A stretch of 6,930 nt of DNA from Parvularcula sp964342585 (lineage in GTDB: Bacteria; Pseudomonadota; Alphaproteobacteria; Caulobacterales; Parvularculaceae), in contig CAYFHK010000135.1 in the NCBI GenBank assembly GCA_964342585.1, forward strand, positions 1 to 6,930. Reading direction: 5' to 3'. A program made the translations under genes and the position numbers. This document shows positions 1 through 6,000 of this stretch, piece after piece (the stretch's first letter is position 1; each line of letters starts with the position of its first letter). Below the pieces are notes generated by a model that searched no databases, was not told the DNA's origin, and saw only the letters and a program-made list of their open reading frames with translations.

Positions 1-2
1 AA

Positions 3-314
3 GCGACTGATAACACGCCGTTCTTCCAGATCGGCGGGTTCAAATATGGCAAGCCGATTCTGGATCGTGTGATCACGCCCGAAACGCCGATCGAGGATGC
101 GAAGACCGCAGCGCTCTTGTCGATGGACTCAACATTGCGCTCCAATCTTGCCGTCGGAATGCCGCTCGATCTCTGTCTGATCCTCAGCAACACCTATGAG
201 CTGGGAGAATATCGCCGGATCGAACCCGACGATAAGAACTTCCACGCCCTCTCCGAAGCTTGGTCACAGGCCATCCGCGAGAGCTTTGTGAAAATGCGCG
301 AGCTGCCGAAGTAA
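3..314 (+). CDS. Proteasome-type peptidase (Anbu/COG3484 family), C-terminal fragment
   Basis: The frame is open from base 3 to the TAA at 312-314, giving about 103 residues; the start and the N-terminal catalytic Thr lie upstream of the window. The visible part contains DNTPFFQIGGFKYGKPILDR near its start, then a MDSTLRSNLAVGMPLDL-like segment and a basic/acidic tail (YRRIEPDD). I recognise these as the C-terminal third of the predicted proteasome-type proteases called Anbu, which are self-compartmentalising Ntn-hydrolases related to HslV and the 20S beta subunit. Anbu genes are often found beside ATP-grasp, alpha-E and transglutaminase-like genes, which would lie upstream and cannot be seen here. 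A GC-rich hairpin follows the stop closely, consistent with the end of an operon. Family assignment is from memory of conserved C-terminal sequence; the catalytic residues are not available to confirm it. Confidence 0.82.
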   Translation, partial: ATDNTPFFQIGGFKYGKPILDRVITPETPIEDAKTAALLSMDSTLRSNLAVGMPLDLCLILSNTYELGEYRRIEPDDKNFHALSEAWSQAIRESFVKMRELPK

Positions 315-322
315 CAGCACCC

Positions 323-346
323 TGGCGGGCGACCAAACGCCCGCCA
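323..346 (+). terminator. GC-rich hairpin after the Anbu-type gene, candidate terminator
   Basis: TGGCGGGCG (323-331) and CGCCCGCCA (338-346) are perfect reverse complements, giving a 9-bp stem with the 6-base loop ACCAAA, starting 9 bases after the stop codon. No uninterrupted T-run follows (the next bases are CCATGCTGCTTTGC), so this is not a textbook intrinsic terminator. It may act as a weak or Rho-assisted terminator or as a 3'-end stabilising structure. Confidence 0.5.
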
Positions 347-510
347 CCATGCTGCTTTGCTAGCGACACCGACGTTAGACCGTCAGGTCCGCACGTCTGG
401 CGCACAAAAAAGAAAATCCGAAGAAACAGCGTCAGCCTAAAGGCTCTATGCGGTCCGGCAAAACACTCAACGACGCGAGACCTTCGCAACGCAATATTCA
501 GTGGCATTTA

Positions 511-540
511 TTGCCTCGCTGAAGGCTGCTTTTCTAAAGT
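511..540 (+). promoter_or_regulatory. Weak sigma70-like promoter candidate for the carbonic anhydrase cassette
   Basis: TTGCCT (511-516) matches 4 of 6 bases of the -35 consensus. After an 18-base spacer, TAAAGT (535-540) matches 4 of 6 bases of the -10 consensus. It lies about 120 bases upstream of the gene start, which would give a leader containing the inverted repeat at 596-625. Matches of this quality occur by chance, so this is only the best candidate I found. Confidence 0.22.
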
Positions 541-595
541 TCGAGCAACTGCACTCCCTTCTCTTCATCGCAGTTCCCGAGTGGTCTCGCCCTCA

Positions 596-625
596 CGCCG
601 CCCTACTTCTTTGCTGTAGGCGGCG
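596..625 (+). repeat. Inverted repeat (bulged hairpin) in the leader of the carbonic anhydrase gene
   Basis: CGCCGCCCTAC (596-606) pairs with GTAGGCGGCG (616-625) as a 10-bp stem with one bulged C and the 9-base loop TTCTTTGCT. It ends 37 bases before the start codon. There is no T-run after it, so a 5'-leader structure or protein-binding site is as plausible as a terminator. Confidence 0.4.
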
Positions 626-662
626 GGATATCACTTAGACCTGATCGAAAGGGTAGAATGCG

Positions 663-1397
663 ATGACACAGATTTCGCGACGGAATTTACTCGGCTCGGG
701 GGCAGCGTTAGGCGCGGCGAGCGTGATGGGAAGCAGTGCCCGGGCGCAAGGAGATGACTATCAAACCGCACCAGTGACGCCAGAGGGATTTTCCGCTCTT
801 TCTCCCGATGAGGCCCTGCAATTGCTGCAGGATGGCAATGAGGCCTTTCTCAACAACAACTTGCCCGAGGTGCCGACAAATGCGGAGCGTCGCCTTGAGT
901 TGGCGAAAGGACAAGCGCCCTTTTGTGCTTATGTAACGTGCTCTGACAGCCGGGTGCCGCCGGAGCTACTCTTTGGTCGCGGCCTTGGCGAGCTCTTCAT
1001 TATACGGAATGCAGGCAACACCGTCGACACGGTGGCGATGGGGTCGATCGAATATGCAGTGGCCGTGCTGCAAGTGCCGCTCGTGGTGGTGATGGGCCAC
1101 GAAAGCTGCGGCGCGGTGGCGGCGGCGAAACAAGTCGTCGATGAGAATGCACGGTTCCCTGGCGCAATCGACGACATGATCCAACCCATCATCCCTGCCG
1201 TTCTCGATGTACGGAACGAGGATGGTGAAACCGACCTTGAGGACGCGGTTCGGCAAAATGTGCGGCGCGTGGTCCGGATGCTTCGGGAAGAGTCAGATCC
1301 GATTATGATGGGACCTCAAGAAGAAGGCCGAATGAAAGTGGTCGGCGCTTATTATGATCTCGACACGGGGTCGGTCGACTTTTTCGATCGCCCATGA
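663..1397 (+). CDS. Tat-exported beta-class carbonic anhydrase
   Basis: This enzyme interconverts CO2 and bicarbonate using a catalytic zinc. The 244-residue product begins with a twin-arginine signal: SRRNLL at residues 5-10, a hydrophobic Ala/Gly stretch, then SARAQ with likely cleavage after Ala28, so the folded, zinc-loaded enzyme should go to the periplasm. The beta-class core follows: CSDSR at 93-97 (Cys93 zinc ligand; Asp95/Arg97 catalytic dyad), the RNAGN segment at 115-119 and GHESCGA at 145-151 (His146 and Cys149 zinc ligands). All key residues are intact. The start at ATG 663 is preceded by AAAGGG, with AGGG at 650-653 and 9 bases spacing. The stop overlaps the next start (ATGA, 1394-1397), implying translational coupling to a putative outer-membrane protein. 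Most beta enzymes are cytoplasmic, so export suggests a role in periplasmic CO2/bicarbonate or pH handling; that role is inference. Confidence 0.95.
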   Translation: MTQISRRNLLGSGAALGAASVMGSSARAQGDDYQTAPVTPEGFSALSPDEALQLLQDGNEAFLNNNLPEVPTNAERRLELAKGQAPFCAYVTCSDSRVPPELLFGRGLGELFIIRNAGNTVDTVAMGSIEYAVAVLQVPLVVVMGHESCGAVAAAKQVVDENARFPGAIDDMIQPIIPAVLDVRNEDGETDLEDAVRQNVRRVVRMLREESDPIMMGPQEEGRMKVVGAYYDLDTGSVDFFDRP

Positions 1398-2116
1398 CGG
1401 TAAGGCGCACTTCACTCATCATCCCCATGGCGGGCGTTTGCGCCATGGGGATTGCGAAAGCACAGAACACCGGCGGTATCTTTCCGCCGAACGTGACCGA
1501 GGGCGCCGCCGCGGCAGAATATCGGTTAGGCTATCGTCCGGGTGAGGACGGCGCCCCAGATCGATGGGCAAATCGTCTGCACTATCAAAGGGCGATGGGC
1601 GATAACCTCATGTGGCGCGTCGTTGGCCAAGTGGCCGGACCCGATGGCGATCAAGATTTCGACTATGTGCAAGCCGAATTGTTCTGGGAGTTCTCGGAGA
1701 ACACCGACCGATGGCGGACGGGCTTGCGGTTCGACGCGACCTATCGCGACGGCAATCGGCCCGAGGAACTGCGCGTCAACTGGACCAATGAGCTCGCCTT
1801 GAGCGATCGCTGGCGCGCCCGCTTTATCTTATTGAACAAGGTGCAATTCGGCGATCGCGCTGCCGACGGGATCGCCTTTGAAACGCGATCCAATCTCTTT
1901 TATCGCACCGATCAGGGAATCTCCCTCGGCGTTGAGAGTTTCAATCTTCATGGGTCAACGGAAGATTTCGATTTCTTCGGCGCCCGACAGCAGGTGGGGC
2001 CCTTCGCCGTCATTCCCATTGGGCAGGATTGGAGTGTACTGACGAGCGTTCTGATCGGCGCGAATGACGCGTCGCCAGATACCGACCTGCGTTTCTGGGT
2101 CACGCGGAACTTTTGA
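1394..2116 (+). CDS. Putative outer-membrane beta-barrel protein of unknown function (intact paralogue A)
   Basis: I do not recognise a named family. The 240-residue product has an N-terminal Sec-type signal (basic MTVRR, hydrophobic core, AKAQ with likely cleavage after Ala23). The mature part alternates polar and aromatic residues in short strands separated by acidic turns (for example EYRLGYRP, RLHYQRAM, DRWRTGLRFDA, FETRSNLFYRT), and the last residue is Phe. These are typical marks of an outer-membrane barrel or other all-beta envelope protein. The start codon lies inside the stop of the carbonic anhydrase gene (ATGA overlap), so the two are probably made together and may act in the same compartment. 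A gap-free paralogue of exactly the same length follows at 2199-2921; by my hand count 114 of 200 positions from residue 41 onward are identical. It may bind or pass a small ligand, but no function is visible. Confidence 0.8.
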   Translation: MTVRRTSLIIPMAGVCAMGIAKAQNTGGIFPPNVTEGAAAAEYRLGYRPGEDGAPDRWANRLHYQRAMGDNLMWRVVGQVAGPDGDQDFDYVQAELFWEFSENTDRWRTGLRFDATYRDGNRPEELRVNWTNELALSDRWRARFILLNKVQFGDRAADGIAFETRSNLFYRTDQGISLGVESFNLHGSTEDFDFFGARQQVGPFAVIPIGQDWSVLTSVLIGANDASPDTDLRFWVTRNF

Positions 2117-2140
2117 GCCTTTCGGAAATTGTTGTCGCTT

Positions 2141-2156
2141 GCGGAAAGCCTTCCGC
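2141..2156 (+). repeat. Short perfect hairpin between the two barrel-like paralogues
   Basis: GCGGAA (2141-2146) and TTCCGC (2151-2156) form a perfect 6-bp stem with a 4-base loop, 24 bases after the stop of paralogue A. A run of six T occurs at 2169-2174, too far from the stem for a classical terminator. The stem also contains GGAAAG, the only Shine-Dalgarno-like sequence near the next gene (8 bases before an in-frame ATG at 2157), so it could mask a ribosome site. Both readings are weak. Confidence 0.3.
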
Positions 2157-2198
2157 ATGACGAAATGCTTTTTTGTGTCTATGCGTATAAATAAATTT

Positions 2199-2921
2199 AT
2201 GAAGCTCTTGCTCCATCATTTCTTCTTGGCGGCTGTCTTTGGGGCACTGCTCCCCGCCGCCCACGCACAAAGCACCAGCGGTGTGCCGTCCCCCGGGGTT
2301 AAGCCAGGCACCTCTGCCCTCGAATACCGCATTGGCGTCCGCCCGGCAGAAGACGGCGCGGAGACGCAGCTAGCAAACCGTTTCCACTATCAGCGTGCTG
2401 TCTCAGACGCGTGGCGTTGGCGGATGATTGGTCAACTCCGTGGCCCCGCCGATGATCAGAAGGTCGATCAATTGCAAGGGCAGTTGCTGTGGGACCTATC
2501 GGAGGATGATGATCGCTGGCGCACTGGCCTCCGCTTCGATGCGATCATGCGTAATGGCGCAGGCGCCGAAGAGCTGCGGGTGAATTAGCTCAACGAATTC
2601 GACGTCACGGATCGGTGGCGGGCGCGCGCCGCTTTATTCAACGGTGTGCAATTCGGTGATCGCGCGGCCGATGGCATTGGTTTTGAAACGCGCAGCAGTC
2701 TTATTTACCGTGCACAGAGCGATATCTCGCTCGGTATCGAGACTTATGCAATCCACGGATCAACGAAAGATCTCGACCTCTTCGGCAGGCGTTTCCAGAC
2801 CGGAGCCTTCGCAGAATGGTCGCTGGCGGGCGGCTGGAGCGTCTTCACAAGTGCACTTTTCGGCATGAATGACCAATCCCCAGAGACAGAACTCCGCCTC
2901 TTCATCTCACGCCGCCTATAG
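2199..2921 (+). pseudogene. Barrel-like paralogue B interrupted by an in-frame amber codon
   Basis: Reading from ATG 2199 to TAG 2919-2921 gives 240 codons, the same length as paralogue A. It aligns without gaps, including a signal peptide ending AHAQ (cleavage after residue 23) and shared blocks such as DRWRTGLRFDA, EELRVN and QFGDRAADGI. Codon 130 is TAG (2586-2588), where paralogue A has TGG (Trp130); one G-to-A change explains it. The 110 codons after the stop still match A at 62 positions by hand count, so the lesion is recent, is read through, or is a sequence error. In-frame ATGs at 2157 and 2181 are alternative starts; 2199 was chosen because it gives a compact signal peptide and matches A's length, though no good ribosome site precedes it. 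Without readthrough the product would be a 129-residue half protein, unlikely to form a barrel. The family is unrecognised. Confidence 0.75.
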
Positions 2922-2981
2922 GCAAGACCGGTACATCGTAACGCCTTGCACTGCACAGGGTAATTGCGCCACTTTCGCGCC

Positions 2982-3713
2982 ATGACGCACGATGCCGCCG
3001 CTCTCGCCGCCGCCCTTGAAATCAAAGGTCTCACCTTCGCGTGGACACGCGGCGAGCCCGTTCTCGACATCCCCGATTTGCATATCGGCGCTGGCGAACA
3101 TGTGTTCTTGAAGGGCGCGAGCGGCTCGGGGAAATCGACACTGCTCTCCCTCATCGCCGGCATCGCCACGCCCCAGACAGGCACGGTAGATGTCCTCGGT
3201 GCCCCGCTCTCCACCTTATCGGCGGCAAAGCGCGACCGCTTTCGCGGCGACCATCTCGGCATCATCTTCCAGCAGTTCAATCTGCTGCCCTATCTTTCGC
3301 TGGTCGATAATGTGCTGCTGCCCTGCCGGTTCTCGCCTGCCCGCGCGGACAAGGCGAAGGCGCGCGGCGGATCGCTCAAGACCGCGGCGATGGACCTGCT
3401 CGCGCGCCTCGGTCTCGAAGAAATTGCCAAGTCCCATCGGCCCGTCACCACGCTGAGCGTTGGCCAGCAGCAGCGGGTGGCCGCGGCCCGTGCCCTGATC
3501 GGCGGGCCAGGCCTTATCCTCGCCGATGAGCCGACCTCGGCCCTTGATGAAGGCGCACAATTGGCGTTCCTCTCCACCCTGATGGATGAGGCCAAGGCCA
3601 GCGGCGCAGCGCTGCTCTTCGTCTCGCACGATCCCCGGATGCAGCCCCGATTTGACCGCGTGCTCGACCTCGCCGAGATCAACCGCGCCGCCAGCGTGGG
3701 GGCAGCCGCATGA
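2982..3713 (+). CDS. ABC transporter ATP-binding protein, MacB/LolD-like
   Basis: This is the ATPase of a MacB/LolD-type ABC system; it powers the permease encoded next. The 243-residue product has all nucleotide-binding motifs in order: Walker A GASGSGKST (45-53), Q-loop FQQFNLLP (96-103), signature LSVGQQQR (158-165), Walker B LILADEP (178-184), D-loop SALD (186-189) and switch His216 in VSHD. The signature has Val in place of the usual first Gly (LSGGQ), a tolerated variation whose effect I cannot judge. ATG 2982 was chosen; an in-frame TTG at 2964 is possible, and AGGG at 2957-2960 is poorly spaced for either (about 3 and 21 bases). The stop overlaps the permease start (ATGA, 3710-3713). 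Substrate direction cannot be told from this subunit; related systems extrude or extract lipoproteins, peptides and macrolides rather than import solutes. Confidence 0.93.
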   Translation: MTHDAAALAAALEIKGLTFAWTRGEPVLDIPDLHIGAGEHVFLKGASGSGKSTLLSLIAGIATPQTGTVDVLGAPLSTLSAAKRDRFRGDHLGIIFQQFNLLPYLSLVDNVLLPCRFSPARADKAKARGGSLKTAAMDLLARLGLEEIAKSHRPVTTLSVGQQQRVAAARALIGGPGLILADEPTSALDEGAQLAFLSTLMDEAKASGAALLFVSHDPRMQPRFDRVLDLAEINRAASVGAAA

Positions 3714-5065
3714 GCCCTGCCACCTTCCTCGCCCTCGCCTGGCGCAGCTTGATGAGCCGCCGCGCCACCGCGCTTCTTACTGTGCTGTCGGTCGCCCTAT
3801 CCGTCGTCCTCTTCCTCGGCGTCGATAAAATCCGGCGCGGTGCCACCGAGAGCTTCCGCACGACGATCTCCGGCACGGATCTTATCGTTGGGGCACGGAC
3901 GGGCGATATCAATCTGCTCCTCGCCAGCGTCTTCCGGATTGGCAATACGACGGACACGGTGAGCTGGGAGAGCTACAGCCGCATCGCCGCCCGGCCCGAC
4001 GTCTCTTGGACCATCCCCCTCTCCTTGGGCGACAGCCATAAGGGCTTCCGCGTCGTTGGCACCACGCCCGCCTATTTCGACCACTACCGCTATGGCGCGA
4101 ACCAACCCTTACGCATCGCACAAGGCGAAGGGTTCGCCACCATGAAGGCGGCGGTCCTCGGCGCCGCTGTGGCCGACAGCCTCGGATATGCGGTGGGCGA
4201 CGAGATCGTCATCTCCCACGGCACCATTGCGGCCGACTTTGCGAACCACGAGGATCATCCGTTCACCGTGACAGGTATTCTCGCGCCCACCGGCACCCCG
4301 GTGGACCGAGCCGTGCACGTCACCCTTGCTGGCCTTGAGGACGTGCACGCCGAATTCGCCGCGGCACCCCGCGCGCTCGGTACGCCAGCACCTGAAGAGG
4401 ATGACCATGACCACGATCATGATCATGATCATGATCACGATGATCATGAAGACGACCACGATCACGCCCACGACGAAGATGCACCGCTTTCGGACGAAAT
4501 GGCCGACCCGCCCGAAGAGATCACAGCCTTCCTCGTCGGCATGCGCGCCCGTCCCCTCGCCCTTCGGCTTCAGCGCGACATCAACACCGATGACGCTGAG
4601 CCGCTCCTTGCCATCCTCCCCGGCGTGGCGCTGGCGCAGCTCTTTGAAGTTGTCGGCGGCATTGAGATGGCCTTCCGCATCACCACAGCGTTCGTCGTGG
4701 CGGTGGGGCTCCTGTGCCTCCTCACCGCTATCCTGACGAGCTTGAACGAACGCCGCCGCGAAGTGGCCGTCCTCCGCGCGGCGGGCGCCCGGCCTGGCCA
4801 TATCTTCTCTCTCCTGATTATCGAGGCAGCCCTGCTCGCATTTCTCGGCACGTTGGTCGGCGCAGCTGCAGTCTACGGCGCCCTCGCCATCGCGACCCCA
4901 ATCATTGAGGCGCGCTTCGGCATCCCGCTTGGCGCCCTCGGCATCGGTCTTTCCGATCTTGGCCTGCTTGCCGCTGTGGTTGGCGCCGCGACCGTCCTCG
5001 GCGCGATCCCCGCATGGCGCGCCTACCGAAATGCTTTGGCGGATGGGCTAACCGTGAAATTCTGA
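3710..5065 (+). CDS. MacB/FtsX-type ABC permease with a His/Asp-rich periplasmic loop
   Basis: The 451-residue product has the FtsX/MacB layout: one membrane span near residues 19-38, a large periplasmic domain (about 40-318), then three spans near 319-343, 366-395 and 410-433. The typical NERRREVAVLRAAGA coupling segment (346-360) faces the ATPase. Within the periplasmic domain, residues 231-255 are almost all Asp and His, with ten His between 233 and 254, a composition that commonly binds zinc, nickel or copper. It is translationally coupled to the ATPase gene by an ATGA overlap. No MacA-like adaptor or solute-binding protein is present in the window. MacB/FtsX-type transporters with His-rich permeases are, as I recall, known from zinc-responsive loci such as zrg in Vibrio, so a metal-related role is plausible but inferred. 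It ends 2 bp before the stop of a convergent gene. Confidence 0.9.
   Translation: MSPATFLALAWRSLMSRRATALLTVLSVALSVVLFLGVDKIRRGATESFRTTISGTDLIVGARTGDINLLLASVFRIGNTTDTVSWESYSRIAARPDVSWTIPLSLGDSHKGFRVVGTTPAYFDHYRYGANQPLRIAQGEGFATMKAAVLGAAVADSLGYAVGDEIVISHGTIAADFANHEDHPFTVTGILAPTGTPVDRAVHVTLAGLEDVHAEFAAAPRALGTPAPEEDDHDHDHDHDHDHDDHEDDHDHAHDEDAPLSDEMADPPEEITAFLVGMRARPLALRLQRDINTDDAEPLLAILPGVALAQLFEVVGGIEMAFRITTAFVVAVGLLCLLTAILTSLNERRREVAVLRAAGARPGHIFSLLIIEAALLAFLGTLVGAAAVYGALAIATPIIEARFGIPLGALGIGLSDLGLLAAVVGAATVLGAIPAWRAYRNALADGLTVKF
4403..4476 (+). repeat. GATCAT-type tandem repeat encoding the His/Asp loop
   Basis: GATCAT is repeated exactly three times at 4415-4432, followed by the variants GATCAC (4433-4438) and GATGATCATGAA; diverged GAC/CAC copies continue on both sides. 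Units are multiples of three, so copy-number changes would lengthen or shorten the His loop without a frameshift. Six GATC sites fall within about 50 bases (4415, 4421, 4427, 4433, 4442, 4460). Confidence 0.85.
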
Positions 5066-5067
5066 GG

Positions 5068-6000
5068 CTACTCGCCTGCCGCCACCGCCTCGAGCTCGCG
5101 GCGCACTTCGGGGGAGATTGGCGGCGGGCGTTCGCCCCGCTGCTGCCAGCTCGGCTGCCACCCGCTCAGGGGCACCGCCTCCGTCCCCGCTTGATTGGGG
5201 TAGAGATTTTCATCGCTATCGGCGGCCACCACCGGGGCACCGGCGCGCCGGGCGGCGGCCTCCCGTGCGGCGGCAGCGGCGCGCTCGATATCGGTCGTAA
5301 ATCGCGGATCAGGTCGCGAAATCACACGCTCCCCACTGCTCATGCCGGCCAGCGGATCGGGCCCATAAAGTGGCTGATCGACACCGCCGCGGCGAAGCTG
5401 CCGCGCCATTTCCGCCCATTCTTCGCCATAAATCGCCGGGTCCGCCCGCCAGCCGGAGAGAATCTCACGACCCGCGCATTCGGCGGCCTTATCGGGATCT
5501 GAAAAGATCAGATTGCAGTTGATCGCCACGATGCCATCAGGGCGCCCGCGACCGGGATCGGTTTCCGGCAGCGCAACTTCGGGCAGCGCCTCTGTGCTGG
5601 CGGTTTGCGGCGGCGCGGCTTCCATCGCCCCGGTGGCCTCGCTCTCGGTCAAATCCTCTTGCTCGGTCTCGAGGGTTGGATCTTCTGCCCCGGCCGTGGC
5701 CTCGACCGTCTCTTCCGGCTCGTCGGGTTCGGGGGCCTCCGGCGGCTCGATCATCGAAGGGGGCACAACGAAGACGGTCACCACCTCTTCGGCATCCTCC
5801 ACCCCGCGCAAGGGCGGATCGAATCGCACGCTGATCGCCATGAGGAAAATCACGAGGTTGAGCGCGATCGCGCCGGCCCAGGGCAATGCCGACCGGCCCC
5901 GCGCGCGCCAAAGCGGCGGGACCCGTCTGAGAATGCGAGAAGGCACGCCGCGCCATCCCGGCTCGGCCCCCTGTCCCTGTTCCTCATGTCGCGACGCCAT
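5068..6000 (-). CDS. Single-span, Pro/Glu-rich periplasmic protein of TonB-like layout, function unknown
   Basis: The 310-residue product has a basic cytoplasmic N-terminus (RILRRVPPLWRARGR, 22-36) and one membrane span near residues 39-58. An acidic, proline-rich stretch follows (about 64-150, many Glu/Pro/Thr), then a predicted folded part with the segment NCNLIFSDPDKAAECAGREI (161-180, two Cys at 162 and 175), an Ala/Arg helix (about 238-254) and a proline-containing tail. This is the order of parts in TonB-like energy transducers or periplasm-spanning linkers. However, I see no recognisable TonB C-terminal domain, so I do not call it TonB. The start at 6000 is well supported by AGGAG (complement of 6008-6012) 7 bases upstream. 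It diverges from purD and converges on the permease with a 2-bp gap. The two cysteines could form a disulphide in the periplasm. No partner is identifiable here. Confidence 0.82.
   Translation of the reverse strand: MASRHEEQGQGAEPGWRGVPSRILRRVPPLWRARGRSALPWAGAIALNLVIFLMAISVRFDPPLRGVEDAEEVVTVFVVPPSMIEPPEAPEPDEPEETVEATAGAEDPTLETEQEDLTESEATGAMEAAPPQTASTEALPEVALPETDPGRGRPDGIVAINCNLIFSDPDKAAECAGREILSGWRADPAIYGEEWAEMARQLRRGGVDQPLYGPDPLAGMSSGERVISRPDPRFTTDIERAAAAAREAAARRAGAPVVAADSDENLYPNQAGTEAVPLSGWQPSWQQRGERPPPISPEVRRELEAVAAGE

Larger units (their letters stand above)
315..662. other. Intergenic stretch of about 350 bases without a convincing gene
   Basis: Every open frame here lacks recognisable protein sequence; the longest plus-strand one is out of frame with the peptidase and starts inside it. 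The middle (about 400-540) is richer in A/T than the flanking genes. It contains the hairpin at 323-346, a weak sigma70-like pair near 511-540 and a second inverted repeat at 596-625 close to the next gene. It most likely holds the promoter and 5' leader of the carbonic anhydrase cassette. A small RNA cannot be excluded but has no direct support. Confidence 0.6.

Noticed and set aside
260..619. Plus-strand open frame of 119 codons crossing the end of the peptidase gene and the intergenic region
   Set aside because: It starts out of frame inside the peptidase, has a basic, Ser/Arg-rich, low-information composition, runs through both hairpins and has no ribosome site.
2646..2921. Separate small gene starting at GTG 2646, after the amber codon
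   Set aside because: It is the continuation of paralogue B in the same frame, beginning in the middle of a conserved block with no ribosome site or signal peptide. It is better explained as the 3' half of the interrupted gene.
2921..2981. Possible Zur-type operator upstream of the ABC operon
   Set aside because: I looked for a palindromic, AT-rich metal-regulator box and found only a 5-bp inverted repeat (GCAAG/CTTGC) with an 18-base loop, which is not convincing.
4109..4801. Minus-strand open frame of 230 codons with a very hydrophobic Ile/Met/Val run, resembling a membrane protein
   Set aside because: The hydrophobic run is the reverse complement of the GATCAT His/Asp repeat (ATG/ATC codons read as Met/Ile). 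The plus strand encodes a clear ABC permease over the same bases, and the minus frame has no family resemblance.
5085..5101. Possible terminator hairpin just after the permease stop (CCGC...GCGG around CGAGCTCG)
   Set aside because: The stem is only 4 bp, has no T-run and lies within the convergent gene; chance is likely in such GC-rich sequence.
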